Positions 16,573 through 24,624 of a DNA stretch of 64,000 nt are shown piece after piece. The notes beneath the pieces were generated by a model. It had not been told where the DNA came from. It did no database searches and saw nothing but the letters and a program-made list of their open reading frames with translations. A program made the position numbers and the translations under genes. The number at the start of each line of letters is the position of its first letter. The stretch's first letter is position 1. This DNA is from Dyadobacter sp. 50-39. Its GTDB lineage: Bacteria; Bacteroidota; Bacteroidia; Cytophagales; Spirosomataceae. The DNA lies in assembly GCA_001898145.1 (NCBI GenBank), contig MKSR01000040.1:124001-188000 (forward strand), written 5' to 3'.

Positions 16573-17475
16573 CGGCTTTACGGCGAGACTTCGCCAGAGA
16601 TAAAATGTAACGTACGTCTCCCAACCCGCATAGTCATGGAAAAACGCTTCTATTTTCTCCTTTTCACTGCGAGCCCCGATAATACCATGGCCGACCAGCG
16701 CATTTAATAAACCTACATCCCCATGCGGAATGCCTTCCGGAGCACGAAATGTCTTCATGAGGACGTAATTGGCCGTCCAGATACCGATACCCTTATGCGC
16801 CACCAGAGCCTTTTGTCTGGAATCGAAATCCGGTAATGCCTCAATCAACGACCGGCTGAGCGTACCTTCTGTGAAGGCCCGCGCTGCGCCGATGACGTAT
16901 TCTGCTTTCTTCTGCGAAAACTGCATTCCGCGCAACACCTCCACCTCGGCATTGGCCAGTATTTCGGGTTCGGGGAAAATATGAAAAACCTGGTTGTTCC
17001 ATTCTATGTGGCGGCCATACTGCTCCACCATGCGCCTTTTCATCTTGTAGGCAAAGGTGAGATTGATCTGCTGGCCGATAATGGACCAGCAAAGCGCTTC
17101 GAACATATCGGAAATGCCCATCAGCCGTAATCCGGCAAAGTCCTCTGCCATATACGCAAGGCGACTGTCCCGCTTTAAGTATCCGTAGAACGGGGCCAAG
17201 TCACGGTCCATATCAAACCAGTCACGGACGTACCTGGTCAGATAATCCCTGCATTCAGGACCCGAATCTCCTTGCAATAAGTCGATCTTCACGAAAGTCC
17301 CCTGTTCGCCTACCCGGAAAAGCACATCGCCGAAGGGCGTCGCGATCGCTTTAAAAACAGCCGTTTCGGTGACCACATGCAGGCAGTCGTCGTAGTTGCG
17401 GTTCAAAAACCAAAGGCATTCCTGGAAATTGAAAAGTGGCGGAACGGGGATGATAATCGTTTGTTGAGAATCCAT
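16564..17475 (-). CDS. alkA: DNA-3-methyladenine glycosylase II (AlkA family)
   Basis: AlkA excises alkylated bases from DNA. The ATG at 17475 gives 303 residues; E. coli AlkA has 282. The N-terminal AlkA-type domain (1-110) is followed by the HhH-GPD fold with MFEALCWSIIGQQINLTFA, the hairpin-helix-hairpin LVAHKGIGIWTANYVLMK (about 224-241) and the catalytic aspartate D253 in HGDVGLLNAL. The frame extends to 17508, but the shorter start is favoured by the usual N-terminus. The last 9 nt overlap the Ada-like gene on the other strand. holA lies 49 nt upstream in the same direction, so it is probably transcribed with holA and acpH. Proximity to the Ada-like and oxygenase genes suggests a common alkylation-damage function. 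Confidence 0.9.
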   Translation of the reverse strand: MDSQQTIIIPVPPLFNFQECLWFLNRNYDDCLHVVTETAVFKAIATPFGDVLFRVGEQGTFVKIDLLQGDSGPECRDYLTRYVRDWFDMDRDLAPFYGYLKRDSRLAYMAEDFAGLRLMGISDMFEALCWSIIGQQINLTFAYKMKRRMVEQYGRHIEWNNQVFHIFPEPEILANAEVEVLRGMQFSQKKAEYVIGAARAFTEGTLSRSLIEALPDFDSRQKALVAHKGIGIWTANYVLMKTFRAPEGIPHGDVGLLNALVGHGIIGARSEKEKIEAFFHDYAGWETYVTFYLWRSLAVKPLA

Positions 17476-17524
17476 AAATGAAAGTATCGTGCGCAGGTTC
17501 GACTGCAAACCTGAATCTTGTGGA

Positions 17525-18544
17525 TTAATGCACGATTTTGAAAACGAGTTCCCGCAGCAGCTCCCCTTCCGGGATACTGGTACCGTCGAGCCCCTTCAAA
17601 CGACCATCACATTCGCGCAGATAATGGATAATGTTCACGACCTTACCCATCGGATAGTTGCGCGCAGCAAGCAGATAATCTTTCACAAAATAGGGATTCA
17701 CACCCAGCTCCGCAGCCAGCCCCTTCTCCGATTTGTCGCGCGCTGCGTGTGTGAGAAGCAGTTTTGAGAAAAACCCGAACAGGATGATCAGTACCGGGGC
17801 CAGCGGGTTGTCTTTTGGGTTAGATGCAAAAAAAGCAGCTATCTGGTTCGCTTTCAATACATCGCGATGCATTAACGCCTTCTGGAATTCGAAAACGTTG
17901 TATTCCTTACTGATCCCGACAAACTTCTCGATGGCCGCAGCATCGATCCCCTCGTCCACCCGCAGGTTCACCATGATCTTCCGGATCTCGTTCGAAAGAC
18001 GTTTCAGGTCATTGCCGATGTTGTCGACCAGCATTTGAACCGCCTTCGGGCTGATCTTCACGCCCTCGTGCTGGCAAAAAGAAGCTACCCAGTCGGGCAG
18101 CTTGTTATCGTACATCTTTTTCGACTGCACCACCACCCCATTTGCGTTGCATGCTTTCAGGTAGGATTTCCGCTCGTCCGCATTGGCATGGTAGCAGAAT
18201 ACGAGCACCGTACTCGGTACCGGGTTCAATGCATAATCTTCCAGGCGCTGCTGCTGTTCCTTTTGCTCGATACCGTTCAACCGATGCGCCTCTTTCACCA
18301 ACACCAGCTGCCGTTCAGCCATAAACGGAAACCGCCGCGCATAGCTCAGCACGCCGGCCACGTCGGTATCCTTTCCGTACAGGACAAATTGGTTGAAGCC
18401 GCGTTCCGACTCGGGAACAACCTTGTTTTCAAGCTCTTCCGCTATAGAGTCAATGTAATACGGCTCATCGCCATGCAAGAAATAGATCGGGCGGAACTTC
18501 TTGCTTTTGAGCTCTTTAAGAATAATATCGGGTGTTTGTGCCAT
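17525..18544 (-). CDS. holA: DNA polymerase III subunit delta
   Basis: The delta subunit is the clamp-loader wrench that opens the sliding clamp. The 339-residue protein from ATG 18544 (MAQTPDIILKELKSKKFRPIYF) is close to the E. coli length of 343. The N-terminal domain has IYFLHGDEPYYIDSIAEEL, typical of HolA. The middle domain includes VQMLVDNIGNDLKRLSNEIRKI. The C-terminal helical collar contains APVLIILFGFFSKLLLTHA. Walker motifs are absent, as expected for delta. acpH is 59 nt upstream and alkA 49 nt downstream on the same strand. Confidence 0.92.
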   Translation of the reverse strand: MAQTPDIILKELKSKKFRPIYFLHGDEPYYIDSIAEELENKVVPESERGFNQFVLYGKDTDVAGVLSYARRFPFMAERQLVLVKEAHRLNGIEQKEQQQRLEDYALNPVPSTVLVFCYHANADERKSYLKACNANGVVVQSKKMYDNKLPDWVASFCQHEGVKISPKAVQMLVDNIGNDLKRLSNEIRKIMVNLRVDEGIDAAAIEKFVGISKEYNVFEFQKALMHRDVLKANQIAAFFASNPKDNPLAPVLIILFGFFSKLLLTHAARDKSEKGLAAELGVNPYFVKDYLLAARNYPMGKVVNIIHYLRECDGRLKGLDGTSIPEGELLRELVFKIVH

Positions 18545-18603
18545 GAATTTTGCAATTGGGACCAGACGCGATCCGGACGTCAAATTTACCGTTCCGCGCC
18601 GAT

Positions 18604-19206
18604 TTATGCCGCGTTTTCAGCGATAAATTGCCCGGCATGACTGCACAGGTCGGGAAAGAAAGCGAGGAATTTGGTATAGTAGAATGCCTCATTGGCCCGC
18701 AAATCGCTCACGGCCGTAGAGATAGGCGCCAGAAACTCCGCACGGCGGGAAAGCCTTTTAAACGTGGTGTCGATGCCATCGAGCGTCGCGTATGTGGTGA
18801 GCCAGTCCTGGCGGATCATGGAACGCACCATCGGCACCATCGTTTCCGGAATCAGGTGCTCGTTCCGTTCGATCACTGAGTACATCCGGTGAGCATACTG
18901 GAAAAGCGGTTCGCTATGGTAATGCTCGAAGTTTTTCGCCAGATAATAATCGAAGTAAATATCCATGACTATTCCTGCCAGTTTCCCTTGGGTAGCGGCC
19001 GCTACATCTTTGGCTTCGGATACCTCCGGATGAGTATCGGTGAAAGAATCGATGAACCGGTGCAGTTTCAGGCCAACTACATAGTCGGGGTTCCATCCGG
19101 CGGTTTTTTCGTCCGTTAAACGTCCTTTAATGAAGTCGCCGACATAATTGCCCATCATCACCCCTTCGTTCTCTCCCGACAGCAAAATATGCGCTAAAAA
19201 ATTCAT
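18604..19206 (-). CDS. acpH: Acyl carrier protein phosphodiesterase
   Basis: AcpH removes the 4'-phosphopantetheine group from acyl carrier protein. The 200-residue product matches the family length (E. coli 193). It begins MNFLAHILLSGENEGVMMGN with the typical N-terminal motif, then NYVGDFIKG and LHRFIDSFTDTHPEV, which supply the histidine and aspartate ligands of the HD-like metal site, and MDIYFDYYLAKNF. It is cytoplasmic. It heads a minus-strand run with holA and alkA; no functional link among them is evident. The SlyD-like gene diverges from it with 97 nt between the starts. Confidence 0.9.
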   Translation of the reverse strand: MNFLAHILLSGENEGVMMGNYVGDFIKGRLTDEKTAGWNPDYVVGLKLHRFIDSFTDTHPEVSEAKDVAAATQGKLAGIVMDIYFDYYLAKNFEHYHSEPLFQYAHRMYSVIERNEHLIPETMVPMVRSMIRQDWLTTYATLDGIDTTFKRLSRRAEFLAPISTAVSDLRANEAFYYTKFLAFFPDLCSHAGQFIAENAA

Positions 19207-19233
19207 CTAAATGACATTTTGGCAAAATAACCG

Positions 19234-19241
19234 TACGTTTG
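19234..19241 (+). promoter_or_regulatory. -7 promoter element of the SlyD-like gene
   Basis: TACGTTTG is a perfect TAnnTTTG match 62 nt upstream of the start codon in the divergent acpH/SlyD intergenic region. No TTTG is found at the ideal -33 distance. Confidence 0.45.
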
Positions 19242-19303
19242 TTCTCATACTCTTGCGCGGAACAATTCTTTTACAACAACCATTATTTTAATCAAACTAG
19301 CAA

Positions 19304-19819
19304 ATGAAAGTCGAAAAAAATAGCGTCGTGGCGCTCACATATAGCCTCAGCATTCCAGACTCGGAAGGCGAGACGGATGTCGTGGAAGTAGTAAACGAAA
19401 ACGACCCGATGTACTTTATCCATGGCATCAGCGGCCTGCCCGAAGGATTCGAAAATCAGATCGAGGGCCTTTCTGCCGGTGATACTTTCGATTTCACCGT
19501 AGCACCCGAAGAAGGCTATGGAGAATATGATGAAGAAGCGGTGGTAGACCTGCCCAAATCGGTTTTCCAGAACAGCGAAGTAGATCAGAACGAATTGCTG
19601 CAAGTGGGCAACATCATCCCGATGACCAACGAGGAAGGCGAAAGACTGCACGGACAGATCGTCGAAATCCAGGACGAGGTGGTGATCATGAATTTCAATC
19701 ACCCGCTGGCCGGCAAGGAAATGCACTTCTCAGGCAAGATCATCAGCGTACGCGCAGCCACAAGCGAAGAACTCGACCATGGGCACGTACACGGGGCTGG
19801 TGGCGTGCATCATCATTAA
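19304..19819 (+). CDS. FKBP-type peptidyl-prolyl isomerase, SlyD-like
   Basis: The 171-residue protein has the FKBP fold of the SlyD class: an N-terminal strand pair (VEKNSVVALTYSLSI), the flap FIHGISGLPEGFENQIEGL, AGDTFDFTVAPEEGYGEYDEE leading into the inserted chaperone domain at about 70-125, and the return strands QIVEIQDEVVIMNFNHPLAGK. SlyD proteins combine proline isomerisation with chaperone and metal-binding activity. The short C-terminal tail is histidine-rich (DHGHVHGAGGVHHH), suggesting nickel or zinc binding, though it lacks the cysteines of E. coli SlyD. It is cytoplasmic. Its stop TAA abuts an inverted TGAATGAG array shared with the convergent deaminase gene. Confidence 0.92.
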   Translation: MKVEKNSVVALTYSLSIPDSEGETDVVEVVNENDPMYFIHGISGLPEGFENQIEGLSAGDTFDFTVAPEEGYGEYDEEAVVDLPKSVFQNSEVDQNELLQVGNIIPMTNEEGERLHGQIVEIQDEVVIMNFNHPLAGKEMHFSGKIISVRAATSEELDHGHVHGAGGVHHH

Positions 19820-19896
19820 TGATTGAATTTTGAATGAGTGAATGAGTGAATGTTCTGCAATTATTCACTCATTCACTCATTCAATCATTCAATCAT
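19820..19896. repeat. Inverted TGAATGAG array between convergent genes
   Basis: Directly after the SlyD stop the left arm reads as TGATTGAAT and TGAATGAG units (19820-19850). The right arm (19863-19896) carries ATTCACTC and ATTCAATC units. The right arm runs into the deaminase coding region, whose last codons and TGA stop (19885-19887) are made of repeat units. It probably serves as a bidirectional terminator. Confidence 0.8.
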
Positions 19897-20367
19897 TGGC
19901 CTATACTGCTCCACCTCCACACCGAACCGCCGCAGGAACTCGACGCCTTCCTCCACGGAAATGCCCTTATAGGCGGCGTAGGAATGCAGAAAAATCACCT
20001 TCCTGATCTTCATCGTGTAAATCACCCGGGCACATGCAATGCAGGGTGCCAGCGTGACAAACAGCGTCGATCCCTCGATATTTGAACCGTTTTTCACGGC
20101 AAACAAAATGGCATTCTGCTCAGCGTGCAAAGCCAGCGAGCAGCTTCCTTTCGCGTCGCGCGGGCAGCCTGTCTCCGGAAATTCCTCATCGCAGTTGTGC
20201 GTGCCGGCAGGAGGCCCATTATAGCCGATCGAAATTATCCGCGTGTCCTTCGTTAGCACCGCCCCTACCTGCGCTTTTATACAATGCGAACGCTTGGCAA
20301 GATTTTTTGCCAGGTCCATATAAATGTCATCAAATTCCGGCCGCAAATTCGTTGTAGGTATTGTCAT
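19885..20367 (-). CDS. dCMP deaminase family protein (cytidine/deoxycytidylate deaminase fold)
   Basis: The 160-residue protein from ATG 20367 carries the zinc-dependent deaminase motifs: H81-A-E83 (ALHAEQNAIL) and P108-C109-I-A-C112 (LAPCIACARVI). The N-terminal part RSHCIKAQVGAVLTKDTRIISIGYNG is typical of dCMP deaminases such as ComEB. The family converts dCMP to dUMP for thymidylate synthesis. The final residues (PMIE) and the stop are encoded by units of the adjacent repeat array, so the C-terminus may vary between strains. A well-formed promoter lies upstream. The protein has no signal peptide. Confidence 0.88.
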   Translation of the reverse strand: MTIPTTNLRPEFDDIYMDLAKNLAKRSHCIKAQVGAVLTKDTRIISIGYNGPPAGTHNCDEEFPETGCPRDAKGSCSLALHAEQNAILFAVKNGSNIEGSTLFVTLAPCIACARVIYTMKIRKVIFLHSYAAYKGISVEEGVEFLRRFGVEVEQYRPMIE

Positions 20368-20394
20368 TCTCTGTTCAATCCAAAATTCAGGGTA

Positions 20395-20425
20395 CAAACT
20401 TAGGGAAATGGCGGCTGGATTCAAC
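20395..20425 (-). promoter_or_regulatory. Promoter of the dCMP deaminase gene
   Basis: On the minus strand GTTG (20422-20425) is followed after exactly 19 nt by TAAGTTTG (20395-20402), a perfect -7 element. This fits the Bacteroidota TTTG-N19-TAnnTTTG architecture. The start codon is 28 nt downstream. Confidence 0.65.
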
Positions 20426-20439
20426 GCTGTTTGAAAAGT

Positions 20440-21525
20440 ATGACCAAAAGCATTTCGCTGATTTTCCTTCTTGTGATTGCCATTAACCCGCTCCTCGCGC
20501 AGCAGGACCGGTCCATTGTTACCTTAACCAAAGATCCTGCCGGCTTGTTCAAATCCTACAAGTTCTTCATTCAGAATGTGGAAGACCAGCGTCCGCAGCC
20601 CGGCGCATCGGTGGGTAAAGTTATTGCCCTCGGCAAGGAGGTGCCTGCCGTGTTTGCAGTGAAAGCGGAAAGCGAGCTGTTCAGCTACTGGTCGTACCTC
20701 GCGCCCAAAAAGCCGGATACCTACTTGCCGCTCTACATTACGATCAAAGAGTTGTCGGTGACCGAAAAACGCGTCGGGCCGAACCGGGTCACGGGTGAAG
20801 TGCGCCTGAACGTACGTTTCCGCTGGTACCGCGACATGCAGCCGGTGGAACTTTCGGGTTATCAGACGGCGGCGAACTATACCAGGCCGGAAACCGCATT
20901 CACGCACGACAAGCTGATCAAGCAGCTCTTAGACCAGGCATTGACCAGCTTTCAGAAGTGGATGACTACCAATGCCGGTAAAACCCCGTCGCTGGCCCGC
21001 AATCTGGTACTGACATTCAAGGAAATCAACCACGCCGCTTCGGAGGACACGGTCTTCTACTCACCGAAACGACCGCTCATATGGGACGATTTCAAAGTAA
21101 GGAGTGCAAAACCCGGCAGCCGGTATGCAGCGGCAGTGTTTACCAGTTTTGGTTATGAAGGGCGCTCCTATCCGAAAGACGATGACCTGGTGGTGGAAAT
21201 AGGTTTGAAGACATTCATGGTCAAAAGCATGTCGTGGGGCCGACCCGAGTCGCGCAATGCGGGTACATTACGCCATGAACAGATTCACTTCGACATTACC
21301 AGGCTGGTGGTGGAAAAATTCAAAGAACGCCTCAGAAAAGCCGAGCTAACGATCGAAGATTACGACAGCGAAATCCAATACCAGTTTCTCGAAGCATTCC
21401 GCGAAATGAACCGCGACCAGGAACAATACGACGGAGAAACGGGCCACGGTCTCAATGCGGCAGCACAGGCTGCATGGGACAGGAAGGTGGCACAGCAGAT
21501 AGAAGCCTTGTATTCGGTGCAGTGA
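20440..21525 (+). CDS. Secreted zinc-dependent protease, DUF922 family
   Basis: The 361-residue protein has a signal peptide (MTKSISLIFLLVIAINPLLAQ). The C-terminal half carries RHEQIHFDI with H279, E280 and H283, the HExxH zinc motif in the form typical of DUF922 (predicted secreted Zn-dependent proteases). A preceding stretch (PLIWDDFKVRSAKPGSRYAAAVFTSFGYE) also matches that family. The N-terminal 200 residues look like a separate beta-rich domain of unknown role. The start is ATG 20440; a TTG lies three codons upstream in frame. It is probably periplasmic or extracellular and its substrate is unknown. The gene diverges from the deaminase gene. Confidence 0.82.
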   Translation: MTKSISLIFLLVIAINPLLAQQDRSIVTLTKDPAGLFKSYKFFIQNVEDQRPQPGASVGKVIALGKEVPAVFAVKAESELFSYWSYLAPKKPDTYLPLYITIKELSVTEKRVGPNRVTGEVRLNVRFRWYRDMQPVELSGYQTAANYTRPETAFTHDKLIKQLLDQALTSFQKWMTTNAGKTPSLARNLVLTFKEINHAASEDTVFYSPKRPLIWDDFKVRSAKPGSRYAAAVFTSFGYEGRSYPKDDDLVVEIGLKTFMVKSMSWGRPESRNAGTLRHEQIHFDITRLVVEKFKERLRKAELTIEDYDSEIQYQFLEAFREMNRDQEQYDGETGHGLNAAAQAAWDRKVAQQIEALYSVQ

Positions 21526-21558
21526 TGTAAGGGAGAATACAAAGCTCACCATCTTGCG

Positions 21559-23340
21559 CTAGGGTGCCGTAATGCGGACAATGTGCTGGATTTCAGCCTG
21601 CACGGTGTAACTCTTCACATGAAAATCAAACGCGCGGGTATCTTCCGCAAACGCTTTGTCACTCACCAGGTAAAGCACACTACCAGACTTAAAGCTTACA
21701 ACCCCGTGCTTTGGGACTTGAAAACGAATAGAATCCGCATTCCGGTAGGTAGCAATACTACCGGCCATTGAGACAGCCGCGAACACAAATACCCCGGCAC
21801 CGGCCAGTTTCAGATAATTGACCGAACGACTCTGCAATGCGTACCACAGCAGTAGCATAATGGCGTACAGCAAAATCACTTCGAGTTTATCCAAATGCAG
21901 GTTTTCAATCAAATATCCGGGTAAGGATCGCGGAATCCCCGCTGACCAGTCCGTAAGCTGCGCTGCAAACGTAACAACCTTGCCCACCAGCCACGTCGCC
22001 GACGAAATTCCAGTGAGGCTTATCAGTAACAGCAATAAAGCTGCCGGTAGCAGCACATTCGTGAATGTTACGACCAGCGGATTGACCAGCCAGAAATAGG
22101 TCGGGAATTGATGAAAATAGAAAAGACTGAGCGGGAATGTGGCGATCTGCGCAGCCAGCGCAAGTGCAGTGACCTGCCAGACGAACTTCACAAGGCGGTT
22201 TCCGGGCGATAAAAGGGCATTGATAGGCTGATAAAGCAGGAAAATGCCGGTCATGGCAAGGTAGGACAACTGAAAACCCACATCGTACAGCGCGCACGGG
22301 TCCAGAAGTAAAATGACGAGTGCCGAAAAGGCCAGCGTATTCATTGGATAATGCTTTCGTTGGGCAACTTCGGCTGTTACCAGCACCATGCACATAAGTG
22401 CTGCACGCTGAACGGAAGGCGGTAAGCCGGTTACCAATGCATAGAAGCCCAGCAATAAGGCCATCAGAAACCAGTAAAGCCATTTACCGAAGCGCCAACG
22501 CTTGACCCAGCCCAGGGCTGCGCCGATCACGAGAAAAATAACCGCCACATGCATTCCCGAAACAGACAGGATGTGCACAGCCCCGGAAATCACATAATCA
22601 CCTACTTGCTGGTCTCCGAGGTCATCGCGGCGGCCGAGAAGCATCGCCTTCACAAGCCCGTAAGCAGCCGGCGCGACGATATGCTCGCGAAAACGGCCCT
22701 CAGCCCATCGGGAAACGGATTCAGGCCAATAGGCGGGGCTCTTACCTCGCCTTGCTGCAATGAGTTGGTAGGAACGCTCATTGACAAATGCGGTGAAGAG
22801 GATATCCTTGTCCCGCAGATATTGTGCATAATCAAATTGTCCGGGGTTTTGCGGAGGCGAGGGCTGCTGCAACCGCCCATTAATCACCAGCCAGTCGCCG
22901 GGCGTGGGGAGGTTCGGTAGGCTATCGGGCAGATATACCAATGCTGGCACCGAATAGCTGACCCAACGGGTGCCGGTCCGGAATTGCCCGGTGCGTACCT
23001 CGAAACGAATGGAGTTATTCCGCTTTTCCGGGAGGGTCGTCACCTCTGCGGTGAAAGAATTGTATTGCAATGCATGAACATACGACAGACGGGCGTCTTT
23101 TGCCTCTTCTGCATGCCATTTGGCGCCAGCACCGACGAGAAACACCCAAGCAGCCATGGCAACCGCAAAGGCGGTGTGGTGACGGAACCGGTACGCCAAA
23201 GCACTTGCAAACGACGCCAGTACCCATGCGATCAAAATGAAAACAACCGGCACACTGGTGGTCGCGCGCAATGCATCGCCTGCCAGTATTCCGGTTGCCA
23301 GTATCAGTACTACGCCTACAAACGGAGCGCGTGAGAGCAT
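21559..23340 (-). CDS. comEC: ComEC/Rec2-type DNA uptake channel, without beta-lactamase-like domain
   Basis: The 593-residue membrane protein has an N-terminal DUF4131-type region (segments at 5-80, then the soluble RFEVRTGQFRTGTRWVSY domain). The ComEC core has the hallmark SGAVHILSVSGMHVAVIFLV and LPPSVQRAALMCM motifs and about eight further segments. It ends soon after the last helix (residue about 545) with a short soluble tail. The C-terminal metallo-beta-lactamase domain of B. subtilis ComEC is missing, as appears usual in Bacteroidota. The channel moves single-stranded DNA across the inner membrane in transformation. It follows the M43 protease gene after 6 nt. Confidence 0.88.
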   Translation of the reverse strand: MLSRAPFVGVVLILATGILAGDALRATTSVPVVFILIAWVLASFASALAYRFRHHTAFAVAMAAWVFLVGAGAKWHAEEAKDARLSYVHALQYNSFTAEVTTLPEKRNNSIRFEVRTGQFRTGTRWVSYSVPALVYLPDSLPNLPTPGDWLVINGRLQQPSPPQNPGQFDYAQYLRDKDILFTAFVNERSYQLIAARRGKSPAYWPESVSRWAEGRFREHIVAPAAYGLVKAMLLGRRDDLGDQQVGDYVISGAVHILSVSGMHVAVIFLVIGAALGWVKRWRFGKWLYWFLMALLLGFYALVTGLPPSVQRAALMCMVLVTAEVAQRKHYPMNTLAFSALVILLLDPCALYDVGFQLSYLAMTGIFLLYQPINALLSPGNRLVKFVWQVTALALAAQIATFPLSLFYFHQFPTYFWLVNPLVVTFTNVLLPAALLLLLISLTGISSATWLVGKVVTFAAQLTDWSAGIPRSLPGYLIENLHLDKLEVILLYAIMLLLWYALQSRSVNYLKLAGAGVFVFAAVSMAGSIATYRNADSIRFQVPKHGVVSFKSGSVLYLVSDKAFAEDTRAFDFHVKSYTVQAEIQHIVRITAP

Positions 23341-23346
23341 GTGTGT

Positions 23347-24624
23347 TTATCGTACAACAAAACGTTTGGTAATCGTCTTATCAGCGGTGGTTACCTTGTA
23401 GTAATACAAACCGCTGGGAAAATTTTTAACGTTGAGATAAGCACGATTGACAGCATCCGCTGTCACTTTTTGACCTTTCTGATTATAAACGGAAACGGTG
23501 TAACTCTCAAAATTGGGCGTGAACACATTGGCTGTCAATGTCTCACCAACTGGGTTCGGGTAAATCTCCACCATCAGCTCCGAGGTTGAAAACCTGGAAT
23601 ATTCAACCATTTTTGCCCGGCGGGGGCTTAATGCCAGCACCGCATGCATCCGCTCCTTCTGGTCGTTTGTAAAAATGCTCATACAAACGTCCGGCGAGTA
23701 ATCCATGTAATTTTCGGTCATGTTACGCGTGATCACATTCGGCCGGCATTGCGAGTATACAGGTGAGCACGACACGTCGGTCGTCTCGTTTTTGGTATTA
23801 GCCGTCGGCGTATCGTCGCAGTAATCGGTGCCGCAGGTTGAATCGCCCCATATGTGGATCAGGCCTAGCCAGTGGCCTACCTCATGCGTGGTGGTTCGTC
23901 CCAGGTTGTAGATCCGGCTTGTAATCGCATCGGAATTGCGGCCGAAATAGCGGAAATCGATAATAACGCCGTCGGTCAATGCGTCGGTTTCCTCGTTTTC
24001 CGACGTGGCCAGGCCCGCAGTGCGATCGTTGAGTTCCGTCACCACGGGAAACTGCGAAGTACCGAGGTACCGGTCGTTCAGCCTGGTCACCCAGATATTC
24101 AGGTACCGGTTGGTGAACCACGCCGGCGAAATATTGGCCAGATCATCGGCATCCGTAATCGGACTGAATTGAGAAGTAGTATTGTAAGTCCTCACCACCG
24201 ACACCAGTTTGAACCGGATTCCCGTATCGACCGCCAGTGAATCGGTGTAAAACCCTTTGTAGCCCGACGTATTGCCATAGTCTTCGTTGAGTACGTCGAT
24301 CTGGCTCTGGATCTGCGCGTCGGAGATATTGCCGTTGCCCGCTCCGCCGATTACATTATCGGCACGGTTGTGGACCACATGCACTACCACGGGGATCGTG
24401 ATTACCTCGCTCGCGGCTGTACGCGCACCCGCATTGGAACGCAGGTAACCCTGGATCGCCGATTCGGACCGCATACGCAGGTTCCGCAACGCCGGATTTT
24501 TCAGGAGCCGCACAGAATCACGTTCCGTACTGGCGCACCGCGTGACCAGCGGGTCCTGCGCCCTTCCGAGCATGGAAACCAACAACAAGCCAGCCAGCAG
24601 CAGTCTACTTCTCCGATTTTTCAT
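23347..24624 (-). CDS. Secreted M43 (pappalysin-type) metalloprotease with T9SS type A sorting domain
   Basis: The protein has 425 residues from ATG 24624. It has a signal peptide (LLLAGLLLVSMLGRAQ), a pro-region, and a catalytic domain with HEVGHWLGLIH (H247, E248, H251, H257: HExxHxxGxxH) and a Met-turn NYMDYS. These are the marks of M43 metalloproteases. The last 75 residues (IYPNPVGETLTA to KRFVVR) form a type A C-terminal signal for the type IX secretion system, so the enzyme should be exported to the cell surface or medium. The start lies inside the 3' end of phoH (20 nt overlap), and comEC follows after 6 nt. The three are probably one transcript, although their functions look unrelated. 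Confidence 0.93.
   Translation of the reverse strand: MKNRRSRLLLAGLLLVSMLGRAQDPLVTRCASTERDSVRLLKNPALRNLRMRSESAIQGYLRSNAGARTAASEVITIPVVVHVVHNRADNVIGGAGNGNISDAQIQSQIDVLNEDYGNTSGYKGFYTDSLAVDTGIRFKLVSVVRTYNTTSQFSPITDADDLANISPAWFTNRYLNIWVTRLNDRYLGTSQFPVVTELNDRTAGLATSENEETDALTDGVIIDFRYFGRNSDAITSRIYNLGRTTTHEVGHWLGLIHIWGDSTCGTDYCDDTPTANTKNETTDVSCSPVYSQCRPNVITRNMTENYMDYSPDVCMSIFTNDQKERMHAVLALSPRRAKMVEYSRFSTSELMVEIYPNPVGETLTANVFTPNFESYTVSVYNQKGQKVTADAVNRAYLNVKNFPSGLYYYKVTTADKTITKRFVVR

Noticed and set aside
21559-23340. Truncated comEC pseudogene
   Set aside because: It lacks the beta-lactamase-like domain but has all core membrane motifs and a normal end. Similar short forms appear usual in Bacteroidota.
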